This document shows positions 8,238 through 14,510 of a stretch of DNA of 14,547 nucleotides, in pieces. The stretch is from Candidatus Omnitrophota bacterium (GTDB lineage Bacteria > Omnitrophota > Gorgyraeia > Gygaellales > Profunditerraquicolaceae), in assembly GCA_020052635.1 (NCBI GenBank), contig JAGVOR010000151.1, forward strand, positions 1-14,547, in the 5' to 3' direction. The first letter of the stretch is position 1; the number at the start of each line of letters is the position of its first letter. The notes beneath the pieces were generated by a model. The model did no database searches, was not told where the DNA came from, and was given only the letters and a program-made list of their open reading frames with translations. The translations under genes were made by a program, and so were the position numbers.

Positions 8238-8298
8238 TCTTGTTTTTCAAATTATCCCAGTCATCCTCTGTTTTATGAGCTAACCTGTCTTTTACCAT
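8224..8298 (-). CDS. Possible 24-codon leader ORF upstream of the coiled-coil gene
   Basis: ATG at 8298 to TAG at 8224, encoding 24 residues that begin MVKDRLAHKTEDDW and end NKIPRA. The predicted transcription start of the promoter at 8310-8338 is only about five bases upstream, so translation would be leaderless or nearly so; no Shine-Dalgarno site is visible. The charged, Trp-containing composition looks protein-like but is far too short to prove coding. Its last codons and stop lie in the 5' arm of stem A, so a ribosome finishing here would melt that stem. It could be a leader peptide, or chance. Confidence 0.28.
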   Translation of the reverse strand: MVKDRLAHKTEDDWDNLKNKIPRA

Positions 8299-8309
8299 TT
8301 GTTTACATA

Positions 8310-8338
8310 ATTATAGTAGTAATGTTTTAATTTATCAA
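8310..8338 (-). promoter_or_regulatory. Sigma-70-type promoter of the coiled-coil gene
   Basis: On the minus strand TTGATA (8338-8333), a 17-base spacer and TATAAT (8315-8310) give a near-consensus promoter. Transcription should start near 8303, leaving a leader of about 120 bases that contains the small ORF and the hairpins. It faces away from the plus-strand foldase promoter at 8433-8460. Between the two, the imperfect inverted repeat CCTG-tt-GGAA / TTCC-tt-CAGG (8377-8402) is a possible operator; otherwise I see nothing in the intergenic stretch. Confidence 0.75.
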
Positions 8339-8432
8339 GAATATTCTTAACTTTTTCAAAAATAATTACGCCCCAACCTGTTGGAACGAAAATTCCTTCA
8401 GGAAGTAAAAGGCAAGGGCTTTCAAAACAATA

Positions 8433-8460
8433 TTGCAATCCGCCGATTTTGCTTTATAAT
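8433..8460 (+). promoter_or_regulatory. Sigma-70-type promoter of the PpiD-like gene
   Basis: TTGCAA (8433-8438), a 16-base spacer and a perfect TATAAT (8455-8460). Transcription should start near 8467, about 24 bases before the ATG at 8491. This rules out the in-frame TTG at 8449 as the start codon, since it would not be transcribed from here. Confidence 0.75.
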
Positions 8461-8490
8461 TATGGGATACAAAAGAAAGGAATAAGAACT

Positions 8491-9609
8491 ATGCTTAAAC
8501 TGTTACGCAATAAAAAAACTGCCAAAAAAATCTGGATCGGCCTGGCAATCATTATCATCCCGGCTTTTGCCTTTTGGGGTTTTGGCAGTGCCGATAAACA
8601 GGATAAATCGTCGGTCATCGGCAAGATTTTCGGCAGAAACGTTACGGCGATCGAGTTTAATAATTCTTTAATTGCGGTAAGAACATCCGCCCTGATGCAA
8701 TTCGGAGACCGGCTGGAAGAAATAGAAAAATATTTAAATTTCGAAGGCCAGGCCTGGGAAAGATTAATCCTCCTGGCGGAAGCCAAAAGGCGAAGGATCC
8801 GGGTAAGCGATCAGGAGGTAATCGAGCAAATCCAGAATGCCCCCTACTTTCAGGATCAAAAAGGTTTTAGCAATAAAATCTATCAGGAAACCCTGCGCTA
8901 TGTTTTGCGCTTACAGCCGAGAATTTATGAGGAACAAACCCGCCAAAGCCTGATCTTAAATAAACTTTACGAACAGGTAACTAAAAATTACCGGTTGACA
9001 GATGAACAGATCCGCCAGGAATACCTGCAGGCTAATCAGGAGCTCAGCATCGATTACATTGCCAGCAGTTTTGCCGATTTTGCCGGGTCGGTTCAGCCGA
9101 CAGACGAACAAATCGCAAGTTTCTTCGAAAAAAATAAACCGATGTTCAAAGAACCGGCGACTGAAAATCAACCGGTGCGCATCCCGGAATTATCCGAAAT
9201 AAAAGATAAGGTAAGAAGCGCCCTGGCTGATCAAACCGCCAAAGAAATGGCGCTGCAGAAAATAAATGAATGCGCGCAAAATTTAAAAACTATGGATTTC
9301 AACCGCGCTGCCGCCGCCTGCAAATTAAAGGTTACCGGTACTGATTATTTTAAATCTACCGGTTTAATCGAAAACCTTCATTCGGCGAGAAATTTTTGGA
9401 ATACCGCTAAAAATTTAAAAGAGAACGAAACCAGCGGGGTAATCTCCAATGCGCGGGGTTACTATCTGATTAAACTTAAATCCATTAAACCGATCGATGA
9501 AAGCAAGTTTGCCCAAGAAAGAGCAGCCTTCAGTGAAAAGCTGCTCTCCTCCAAGAAAGCCGAGATGTTCGGAGAATTTGTCGAACAGCTCAGGAAAAAA
9601 GCGCAATAA
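8491..9609 (+). CDS. Membrane-anchored PpiD/SurA-like foldase lacking the parvulin domain
   Basis: A 372-residue protein with a short basic N-terminus (residues 1-13), one transmembrane segment at about 14-31 (IWIGLAIIIIPAFAFWGFG), and a SurA N-terminal-type chaperone domain from about 40 to 180. That domain begins with the GKIFGRNVTAIEF pattern and includes RRIRVSDQEVIEQI, as in PpiD. The C-terminal part ends SGVISNARGYYLIKLKSIKP followed by a helical tail, again PpiD-like. PpiD is usually over 600 residues with a parvulin prolyl isomerase domain; no parvulin signature is seen here, so it is probably a chaperone only. It would face the periplasm and bind newly exported proteins. AAAGGA nine bases before the ATG, and the promoter position, set the start. 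It stands alone and is divergent from the coiled-coil gene. Family is fairly sure, client proteins unknown. Confidence 0.78.
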   Translation: MLKLLRNKKTAKKIWIGLAIIIIPAFAFWGFGSADKQDKSSVIGKIFGRNVTAIEFNNSLIAVRTSALMQFGDRLEEIEKYLNFEGQAWERLILLAEAKRRRIRVSDQEVIEQIQNAPYFQDQKGFSNKIYQETLRYVLRLQPRIYEEQTRQSLILNKLYEQVTKNYRLTDEQIRQEYLQANQELSIDYIASSFADFAGSVQPTDEQIASFFEKNKPMFKEPATENQPVRIPELSEIKDKVRSALADQTAKEMALQKINECAQNLKTMDFNRAAAACKLKVTGTDYFKSTGLIENLHSARNFWNTAKNLKENETSGVISNARGYYLIKLKSIKPIDESKFAQERAAFSEKLLSSKKAEMFGEFVEQLRKKAQ

Positions 9610-9620
9610 ACTTAACTAAA

Positions 9621-9660
9621 AAAATAGGCTGACTAAATTATTATTTAGTCAGCCTATTTT
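9621..9660. terminator. Bidirectional intrinsic terminator between convergent genes
   Basis: A perfect 18-base inverted repeat (9621-9638 with 9643-9660; arm AAAATAGGCTGACTAAAT) with a four-base loop TATT. It starts 12 bases after the foldase stop and lies 20 bases past the ferredoxin stop on the other strand. On the minus strand it ends in seven U residues, on the plus strand in four, so it should serve both genes and be stronger for the ferredoxin/por side. Confidence 0.92.
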
Positions 9661-9679
9661 ATAATTAATAACCCATCAA

Positions 9680-9862
9680 TTAGCTGATTTTGATCGAGTT
9701 AACCGGGCAGGAATCAGCCACTTCCTGCAAATTACATGAAGTGCAAGACTGCGACTTAACATGCGCGATCCCGTCACCCTGGACCTCAAATACCTCCGGG
9801 CATGACTGCTCGCATAAACCGCATCCTACACATGTCGAAGCATCAACGGTAACTTTAGCCAT
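9680..9862 (-). CDS. Small [4Fe-4S] ferredoxin
   Basis: A 60-residue electron carrier. C11-x2-C14-x2-C17 and the distant C52 (followed by Pro) are the expected ligands of one 4Fe-4S cluster. C21 and C43 match the disulfide pair seen in single-cluster ferredoxins of the Thermotoga / Desulfovibrio type. C40 is an additional Cys, so a second cluster is not ruled out but lacks the normal spacing. GGGAGG six bases before the ATG is an excellent ribosome binding site. It lies downstream of the por genes and the ferritin-like gene on the same strand, so it is a natural electron partner for pyruvate:ferredoxin oxidoreductase, though that pairing is inferred. The 135-base spacer before it has unusual repeats but no clear promoter. 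Confidence 0.93.
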   Translation of the reverse strand: MAKVTVDASTCVGCGLCEQSCPEVFEVQGDGIAHVKSQSCTSCNLQEVADSCPVNSIKIS

Positions 9863-9876
9863 CGTTTTCCTCCCTT

Positions 9877-9916
9877 AAATTAAAAATTATTTATTCCAAG
9901 CGGTAATTTTTAATTT
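9877..9916. repeat. AT-rich inverted repeat upstream of the ferredoxin gene
   Basis: AAATTAAAAATTA (9877-9889) and its exact reverse complement (9904-9916) are separated by 14 bases. The inner arm ends three bases from the ferredoxin Shine-Dalgarno site, so a hairpin or bound protein here could affect translation or transcription. AT-rich palindromes arise easily by chance, so function is uncertain. Confidence 0.45.
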
Positions 9917-9917
9917 A

Positions 9918-9997
9918 CACCGAGCGTTACAAAATTCGAATATCTACTAAGCGTAACATCCAGGATTAGCTCGGTGAAACATTGTAACCCAGGATTG
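9918..9997. repeat. Nested inverted and direct repeats between ferritin-like and ferredoxin genes
   Basis: CACCGAGC (9918-9925) pairs exactly with GCTCGGTG (9969-9976), and inside it GTTAC (9926-9930) pairs with GTAAC (9953-9957), so a 59-base hairpin with an 11-base bulge can form. The block GTAACATCCAGGATTA (9953-9968) is repeated imperfectly as GTAACCCAGGATTG (9984-9997) directly after the ferritin-like gene. No U-run follows on the minus strand, so it is not a standard terminator. It may be an RNA processing or regulatory element controlling ferredoxin separately from the upstream genes. Confidence 0.45.
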
Positions 9998-10477
9998 TCA
10001 CCGTTCCAGCAAGTTCTCAAACATCTCTTCGTGATCCACCTCTTCACTCAAGATATGGCTCACTAACTGATAAGTTACAGTATCCTTACCAAATGTCTTT
10101 TTCGCCAGCTTGCTGTAAACTTCAATTGCCCCGGCTTCTGCCTCCGCCACAATCCGGATAATCCGGTTGATATCGGCGGTGTTTTTCGGAGGTATTAAAT
10201 ATGGGGCATTAGCGCCTTTTTCCAGCTCCATAGGGTTAGCCACCGGCACATCGCCCAGTTTAGTGATTAAATCCGCTAATTCCGTGGCATGCTCAAACTC
10301 TTCTTTAGCCAGCTTTTCCAAGGCCCCTTTAATACCTTCGTAATTCCTTCCGGAAACCGTCTGCGCCATATACCAGTAAAGATAAAATGCCAACCACTCA
10401 TCGCAATAGGCCTTATTTAAATCCTTCATTAAATCTTTTAAGCTTAGATCCGCAATTGCCCTTGCTTGTTTGCCCAT
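9998..10477 (-). CDS. Ferritin-like diiron protein (bacterioferritin/Dps-like)
   Basis: A 159-residue, mostly helical protein of the ferritin superfamily, which uses iron plus oxygen or peroxide and can store iron. The diiron-type residues are visible in order: E27 in helix one (YCDEWLAFYLYWY), E60-x-x-H63 (EEFEHA) in helix two, Glu residues 112-119 in helix three (AEAEAGAIEVY), and E146-x-x-H149 (EEVDHEE) in helix four. There is no rubredoxin-like CxxC domain, so it is not a classical rubrerythrin. GGAGGG before the ATG is a strong ribosome binding site. It begins 47 bases after porB with no terminator between, so it is probably cotranscribed with the oxygen-sensitive POR. A protective role in detoxification or iron supply is inferred. 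The exact subgroup is uncertain. Confidence 0.85.
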   Translation of the reverse strand: MGKQARAIADLSLKDLMKDLNKAYCDEWLAFYLYWYMAQTVSGRNYEGIKGALEKLAKEEFEHATELADLITKLGDVPVANPMELEKGANAPYLIPPKNTADINRIIRIVAEAEAGAIEVYSKLAKKTFGKDTVTYQLVSHILSEEVDHEEMFENLLER

Positions 10478-10524
10478 ATCACCCTCCTTGATCTTGGCCT
10501 TAAAAAACCTCTGCGGCCTTGATT

Positions 10525-11403
10525 TTACGCCTCCACCTTCAAACCATATTTCTTTATATTATTATCCGCAATCTCCTGAATCTTTTTGATCTCTTCAGGA
10601 CTATTGAGGAGATGTTTAAATCGGCCTTGCGACTTTAAATATTCCTCGACCGGTTTAGGAGTAATCTGCTTACGGTTAACCAAAATGCCGTTCTCATATT
10701 CAAACAAAGGATAAAGCCCGGTCTCAACCGCAAGTTTAGCCACCGGCAGCATCTGATTGCTTTCATGACGCCAGCCTAATGGGCAGGGAACATGGACCTG
10801 GATATATTTGGGCCCCTTGATCGTAAAGGCTTTTTTTACTTTACGGCTTAAGTCCTGAGGAAAACCCGCTGAAGCGGTAGCCACATACGGGATGCCATGA
10901 GCGTTGCAAATTTCCGGCACGGGTTTTTTCGGCCGGATATTCCCGGAAGAAATTTTTCCCGACGGGCTAGTCGTGGTATTGGTATCAAACGGGGTAAGCC
11001 CGCTGCGCTGGACTCCCGTATTCATATAGGCTTCATTATCATAGCAAACATAAAGAATATCATGACCGCGTTCAAGCATCCCGCTTAAAGCCTGCAATCC
11101 GATATCCCCGGTAGAACCATCCCCGCCCTGAGCGATGACATTAGTTGTAGCTTTTTTACCCAAATAAATCAACGCCGCTTCAATCCCTGAGGCCACGGCT
11201 GCCGAATTTTCGAATAAAGAATGAATCCAGGGTACCCCCCAGGCAGTTTCCGGATATTTAGTGGAAAAAACCTCCAGGCACCCGGTATTATTGGCTACAA
11301 TCGTATTGGGGCCGGCGGCTTCAATCACTAAACGCGCCGCAATCGCCTGGCCGCAACCGGCACAGGCAGTATGGCCAGATTTAAATAAAGGGCTATTTTC
11401 CAT
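10525..11403 (-). CDS. porB: 2-oxoacid (pyruvate):ferredoxin oxidoreductase, beta subunit
   Basis: The thiamine-diphosphate and 4Fe-4S subunit of a four-subunit POR, which interconverts pyruvate plus CoA with acetyl-CoA, CO2 and reduced ferredoxin in the cytosol. The 292-residue protein has cluster ligands C14, C17, C42 and C207 (CAGCG, TGC and CPLGW). The thiamine-diphosphate site is GGDGSTGDIG at 93-102 with NEAYMNTG at 123-130, which bind magnesium and the cofactor. Length and the TPFDTNTTTSPSGK segment fit the pyruvate type better than the 2-oxoglutarate type, but substrate cannot be proven by eye. AAGGA precedes the ATG, and the start overlaps the porA end by 11 bases, indicating coupled translation. 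Confidence 0.94.
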   Translation of the reverse strand: MENSPLFKSGHTACAGCGQAIAARLVIEAAGPNTIVANNTGCLEVFSTKYPETAWGVPWIHSLFENSAAVASGIEAALIYLGKKATTNVIAQGGDGSTGDIGLQALSGMLERGHDILYVCYDNEAYMNTGVQRSGLTPFDTNTTTSPSGKISSGNIRPKKPVPEICNAHGIPYVATASAGFPQDLSRKVKKAFTIKGPKYIQVHVPCPLGWRHESNQMLPVAKLAVETGLYPLFEYENGILVNRKQITPKPVEEYLKSQGRFKHLLNSPEEIKKIQEIADNNIKKYGLKVEA

Positions 11404-12580
11404 ATTCTTCCTTGAGCAACTCCGGCTTTAAATCGATAAAATCCGAGTTAACTTCCTTGGCGCTTAATCTTCTGAATATTTCGCGGACAGACTCTAAAGT
11501 AATATCCCTGCCTCCCAAACCCGCCACAAAACTGCTAATTACTTGCGGGGCTTTCTTCTTGCCGTAAAATGCCGCCTTCATTTCTACGGCGATCGGGGCA
11601 TAAGCGCCTAAAGAAACCGCTTTATCCAAAACCGCGATTTTAGAAACATGCTTCAAAGCCTCATAAATCCTGGCGTAAGGAAAAGGACGAAAAGCAATAA
11701 TCCGCAGGAGCCCGACTTTTTTGCCTTTAGAGCGCTGCTCATCCACCACCTCTTTGATCGTACCGCAAACCGAACCCATTGCCACAATCACCTTTTCGGC
11801 ATCTTTGGTTTGGTATTCCTCGATCAATAAATCTTTATAATCCCGACCGAATACCGCATTAAATTGGCCGCTGATTTCGGATAAATAATCAATCGATGAT
11901 TTCATCGTTTCCTGAATCGCAAACCGGGTTTCCATGTAGTAATCCGGATCAGCCAAAAGCCCCATCGAAATCGGATCAGCCGGGTCCAGTTTATATAAAG
12001 GATTATACTTGGGCAAGAATTTATCTACTTTATCCTGCTCCGGAAGGTCCAGGGTTTCCATGCCGTGGGTTAGGATAAAACCGTCCATGCAAACCATTAC
12101 CGGCAACATCACTCTTTTATCTTCGGCCAAGCGGTAAGCAATCAGATGGAAGTCGACTGCCTCCTGGTTATTTTCAGCGTAAATCTGAATCCAACCGGAA
12201 TCACGCAGGGAGATAGAATCCTGCTGGTCATTCCAAATGTTAATCGGGGCACTAACCGCACGGTTGGCGCAGGTCATCACCACCGGCAACCGCATCCCGG
12301 CAATGTTAAAAACTACCTCTTGCATATAAAATAACCCCTGGGAACTAGTGGCGGTATAAACCCGTACCCCGGTGGCAGACCCTCCCAAAACTACGCTGGC
12401 TGCGGAATGCTCGCTTTCTACGTTAACGAACTGGCTGCCTAACTCGCCGTTTGAGACCATTTGAGCTAAGTCTTCAACGATATGGGTCTGAGGTGTTATC
12501 GGATAGGCAGAAATTACTCCCGGCTGACAAGCCTTGATTATCTGCGCGATGGCATGGGAACCTTCAACGAATTCTTTCAC
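11393..12580 (-). CDS. porA: 2-oxoacid (pyruvate):ferredoxin oxidoreductase, alpha subunit
   Basis: The alpha subunit of POR, carrying the pyrimidine-binding domain for thiamine diphosphate and contributing to the substrate and CoA pocket. The 395-residue length is typical. YPITPQT at 26-32 is the family hallmark; VESEHSAASVVLGGSATG and TATSSQGL follow as usual, and the second half holds the transketolase C-terminal-like domain (VIVAMGSVCGTIKEVV, then LLRIIAFRPFP). The start codon is GTG at 12580; its GTGA overlaps the porD stop by four bases, and GAGG lies just upstream. It lies between porD and porB in the G-D-A-B order known from Thermotoga and archaeal enzymes. No odd composition was noticed. 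Confidence 0.95.
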   Translation of the reverse strand: MKEFVEGSHAIAQIIKACQPGVISAYPITPQTHIVEDLAQMVSNGELGSQFVNVESEHSAASVVLGGSATGVRVYTATSSQGLFYMQEVVFNIAGMRLPVVMTCANRAVSAPINIWNDQQDSISLRDSGWIQIYAENNQEAVDFHLIAYRLAEDKRVMLPVMVCMDGFILTHGMETLDLPEQDKVDKFLPKYNPLYKLDPADPISMGLLADPDYYMETRFAIQETMKSSIDYLSEISGQFNAVFGRDYKDLLIEEYQTKDAEKVIVAMGSVCGTIKEVVDEQRSKGKKVGLLRIIAFRPFPYARIYEALKHVSKIAVLDKAVSLGAYAPIAVEMKAAFYGKKKAPQVISSFVAGLGGRDITLESVREIFRRLSAKEVNSDFIDLKPELLKEEYGK

Positions 12581-12849
12581 TTTTCCTCACTCTTCTGCTC
12601 TTCCGGGACCATGGCAATATCTTTTTTAGGACAGATATCCGCACAAAGCCCGCAACCCTTGCAGTAGGTATAATTGACCGAAAAGGCATTCTTCTCTTTA
12701 CCGCTGACACACCCCTCCGGGCAGATCAATAGGCACATCCGGCAGGCGATACAGTCTTTATGCAGGTAATGCGGGCGAACAAGCGTTCTCCAGCTGCCGG
12801 TCTTATCACCCTTACTTTCCGATGGTTTTACGGTTAATGGTCCAAACAC
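12577..12849 (-). CDS. porD: 2-oxoacid (pyruvate):ferredoxin oxidoreductase, delta subunit (2x 4Fe-4S)
   Basis: A 90-residue ferredoxin-like subunit that carries electrons from the beta-subunit cluster to external ferredoxin. It has two full CxxCxxCxxxCP motifs: C33, C36, C39, C43 and C63, C66, C69, C73. An additional C47 is also present. The N-terminal 30 residues (with GSWRTLVRP) and a charged C-terminal tail are normal for PorD. The start is GTG at 12849, five bases after an AAAGGGG site and two bases after the porG stop. The end overlaps porA by four bases. No alternative assignment seems likely in this setting. Confidence 0.93.
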   Translation of the reverse strand: MFGPLTVKPSESKGDKTGSWRTLVRPHYLHKDCIACRMCLLICPEGCVSGKEKNAFSVNYTYCKGCGLCADICPKKDIAMVPEEQKSEEK

Positions 12850-12851
12850 GG

Positions 12852-13403
12852 TTACCCCTTTAATTTATTTTTTACGTAATCAAAACCTTCTTTAACTGCC
12901 GCGATATTCCCATCCTGGGCCTTACCGCTGAAACGTTCTTTAACTACCGTAATAAGATTATCCAGCTTTAACTCTCCCGTGGCGGCGGCGAATGCCCCGA
13001 TTAAAGCGGTATTGCCCAGCGGGCGGCCGATATTTTTTAAAGCAATCTCATTAGCCGGGACGACAAAGATCTTCTGTTTAGCTTTCAATTTAGGCAATTC
13101 AATATCATCTTTACCGTTAATAATCGCTACCCCATCCTCCTTTAGCCCGGAAAAACAGTTAAATCCGCGCAAAAGCGTAGGATCAACGATAATCACGTAA
13201 TCCGGCTCATAAATCTGGCTGCGCAAACGTACCGGATCACTATCCACCCGCACAAACGCATTCATCGGCGCCCCCATTCTGGCTGCTCCGAAATTAGGGA
13301 AAGCGTAGGCAAACTTACCTTCATTAAAATAACCGAACCCTAATAATGTCGCGGTAGTGATGGCGCCCTGGCCTGCGCGGGCATGGATTCTAATCTCTTT
13401 CAT
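12852..13403 (-). CDS. porG: 2-oxoacid (pyruvate):ferredoxin oxidoreductase, gamma subunit
   Basis: The gamma subunit of POR, 183 residues. It begins with KEIRIHARAGQGAITTATLL, the G-Q-G-A loop typical of this family, followed by FPNFGAARMGAPMNAFVRVD and the VIIVDPTLL strand; the GNTALIGAFAAATG segment is also characteristic. It is first in the porG-porD-porA-porB operon, about 29 bases behind a consensus promoter's predicted start site, with AGGAG close before the ATG. The order and sizes match tetrameric PORs rather than the single large enzyme found in many clostridia. Confidence 0.94.
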   Translation of the reverse strand: MKEIRIHARAGQGAITTATLLGFGYFNEGKFAYAFPNFGAARMGAPMNAFVRVDSDPVRLRSQIYEPDYVIIVDPTLLRGFNCFSGLKEDGVAIINGKDDIELPKLKAKQKIFVVPANEIALKNIGRPLGNTALIGAFAAATGELKLDNLITVVKERFSGKAQDGNIAAVKEGFDYVKNKLKG

Positions 13404-13438
13404 AATGCTCCTAAAAAGTAATACTCAAAAGTTTTTTA

Positions 13439-13467
13439 ATTATATAAGCTAACCCCGGTTTTGTCAA
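13439..13467 (-). promoter_or_regulatory. Full-consensus sigma-70-type promoter of the por operon
   Basis: On the minus strand TTGACA (13467-13462), exactly 17 bases, then TATAAT (13444-13439): all twelve consensus positions match. The spacer holds a small inverted repeat AACC-GG-GGTT (13451-13460) that could be an operator. The -35 box begins 12 bases past the stop codon of the upstream MetE-like gene with no terminator between, so read-through could add to por transcription. Confidence 0.85.
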
Positions 13468-13478
13468 ATAGTTTCTTT

Positions 13479-14510
13479 TTAGAGGTTTTTACGGAAAAAC
13501 TGGCTGGTTTGATTTAACAAGCTCAATATACCTTCGGCGTTGCCTTCACTTAAGGTACCTAAACCGCAGGCAGGGCTGATTAAAAGCCTCTCCAACAGAA
13601 GCTGACGGTCGATTCCTTTCTTCACCAAAGCATCCAAACCGAATTTTATCTTTTGCGCCAGAAATTCCGGATCCTGCTTTGGGCTAAATTCCTGGGTCGG
13701 GACAATCCCCCAACAAATCAACCCTCCTTTTCCAAGGAAACGGTTAAGGCTGTCGGCGTAGAGCACAAACCTCTCCTGGAAATTAAAAGCATCGAAATTA
13801 ATGATATCTACCCCGGCATCGCAAAGCATGGACCAGTCGGTATTGCCGCAGCAGTGTATCCCGATTAAACAACCTGAACTTTTTAAGCTGTCAACCAATT
13901 CAGCGTAAACCTCGATTACCTCAGCGCGGTTAACCGGGGTGTAAGCGGAACCTACTCCGGTAAGGTAGGGCTCATCGAAGAAAACGATCATCGGCTTGCC
14001 GAATTTCTTAAAATACTCCAATTGCCAAAGCGCTTTCATCCCCAAACCCTTAACCATCGCCTGCCTTAATATTTCATCGTGTAAAATAGTTTTTCCGTCT
14101 TCCTGGGTAATCCCGGAACAAAAGGTAAACGGGCCGGTGACCTGGCATTTGATAAATTCTATCCCGGACAGATCAAGCCCGCTTAAACGCTGCGCAAAAG
14201 CATACAATCCTGCGGCGAAATCCGGGCTAATCTTAAAATATTCCAGCTCCTGGCGGATAAACCGTTCATAAAATACCTCCAGATCCTTTTCTTTATCCTG
14301 GGCGCTAAAAATTAAATCGCTTCCCTTAATCTTAAGTCCGGGAAGGTTTTCGCTGAACTGCACCAGCATCCCCTCTTGCGGGCTGCTTTTAGGCAGCTGC
14401 GGCCAAAAAGGTATCTGCGGCAGATAGCGTAAAACCAGGTCTACCGCTTTTTGCGCATCAATTAAAGGAAGGCTGCCGATACCGCAAGCCAACCCTTGCA
14501 GGTTAATCAT
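13479..14510 (-). CDS. MetE-like (UROD/MetE-fold) methyltransferase, stand-alone catalytic domain
   Basis: A 343-residue protein of the cobalamin-independent methionine synthase / uroporphyrinogen decarboxylase fold, matching only the catalytic half of MetE (about 750 residues). It begins with a GIGSLPLIDAQKAVDLVLRYL segment typical of short MetE-like proteins, and has KCQVTGPFT at about 121-129 and FFDEPYL at 177-183. Candidate zinc ligands are H219 and C221 (HCCGN) and C315 (SPACGLG), matching the MetE His-x-Cys ... Cys pattern; the MetE zinc Glu has no obvious equivalent, with D240 nearby. It could transfer methyl to homocysteine from a corrinoid protein, as core-MetE enzymes do, or serve another corrinoid methyl transfer. 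A GGGAG site precedes the ATG. The reading frame is open further upstream to the window edge, but this start is well supported. Confidence 0.75.
   Translation of the reverse strand: MINLQGLACGIGSLPLIDAQKAVDLVLRYLPQIPFWPQLPKSSPQEGMLVQFSENLPGLKIKGSDLIFSAQDKEKDLEVFYERFIRQELEYFKISPDFAAGLYAFAQRLSGLDLSGIEFIKCQVTGPFTFCSGITQEDGKTILHDEILRQAMVKGLGMKALWQLEYFKKFGKPMIVFFDEPYLTGVGSAYTPVNRAEVIEVYAELVDSLKSSGCLIGIHCCGNTDWSMLCDAGVDIINFDAFNFQERFVLYADSLNRFLGKGGLICWGIVPTQEFSPKQDPEFLAQKIKFGLDALVKKGIDRQLLLERLLISPACGLGTLSEGNAEGILSLLNQTSQFFRKNL

Noticed and set aside
9877..9916. AT-rich inverted repeat as a terminator of the por-ferritin transcript
   Set aside because: The stem has no GC core and is followed by the ferredoxin ribosome binding site rather than a U-run on the minus strand.
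9998..10477. Rubrerythrin
   Set aside because: The diiron-type helices fit the superfamily, but the C-terminal rubredoxin CxxC pair is absent, so a ferritin-like label is safer.
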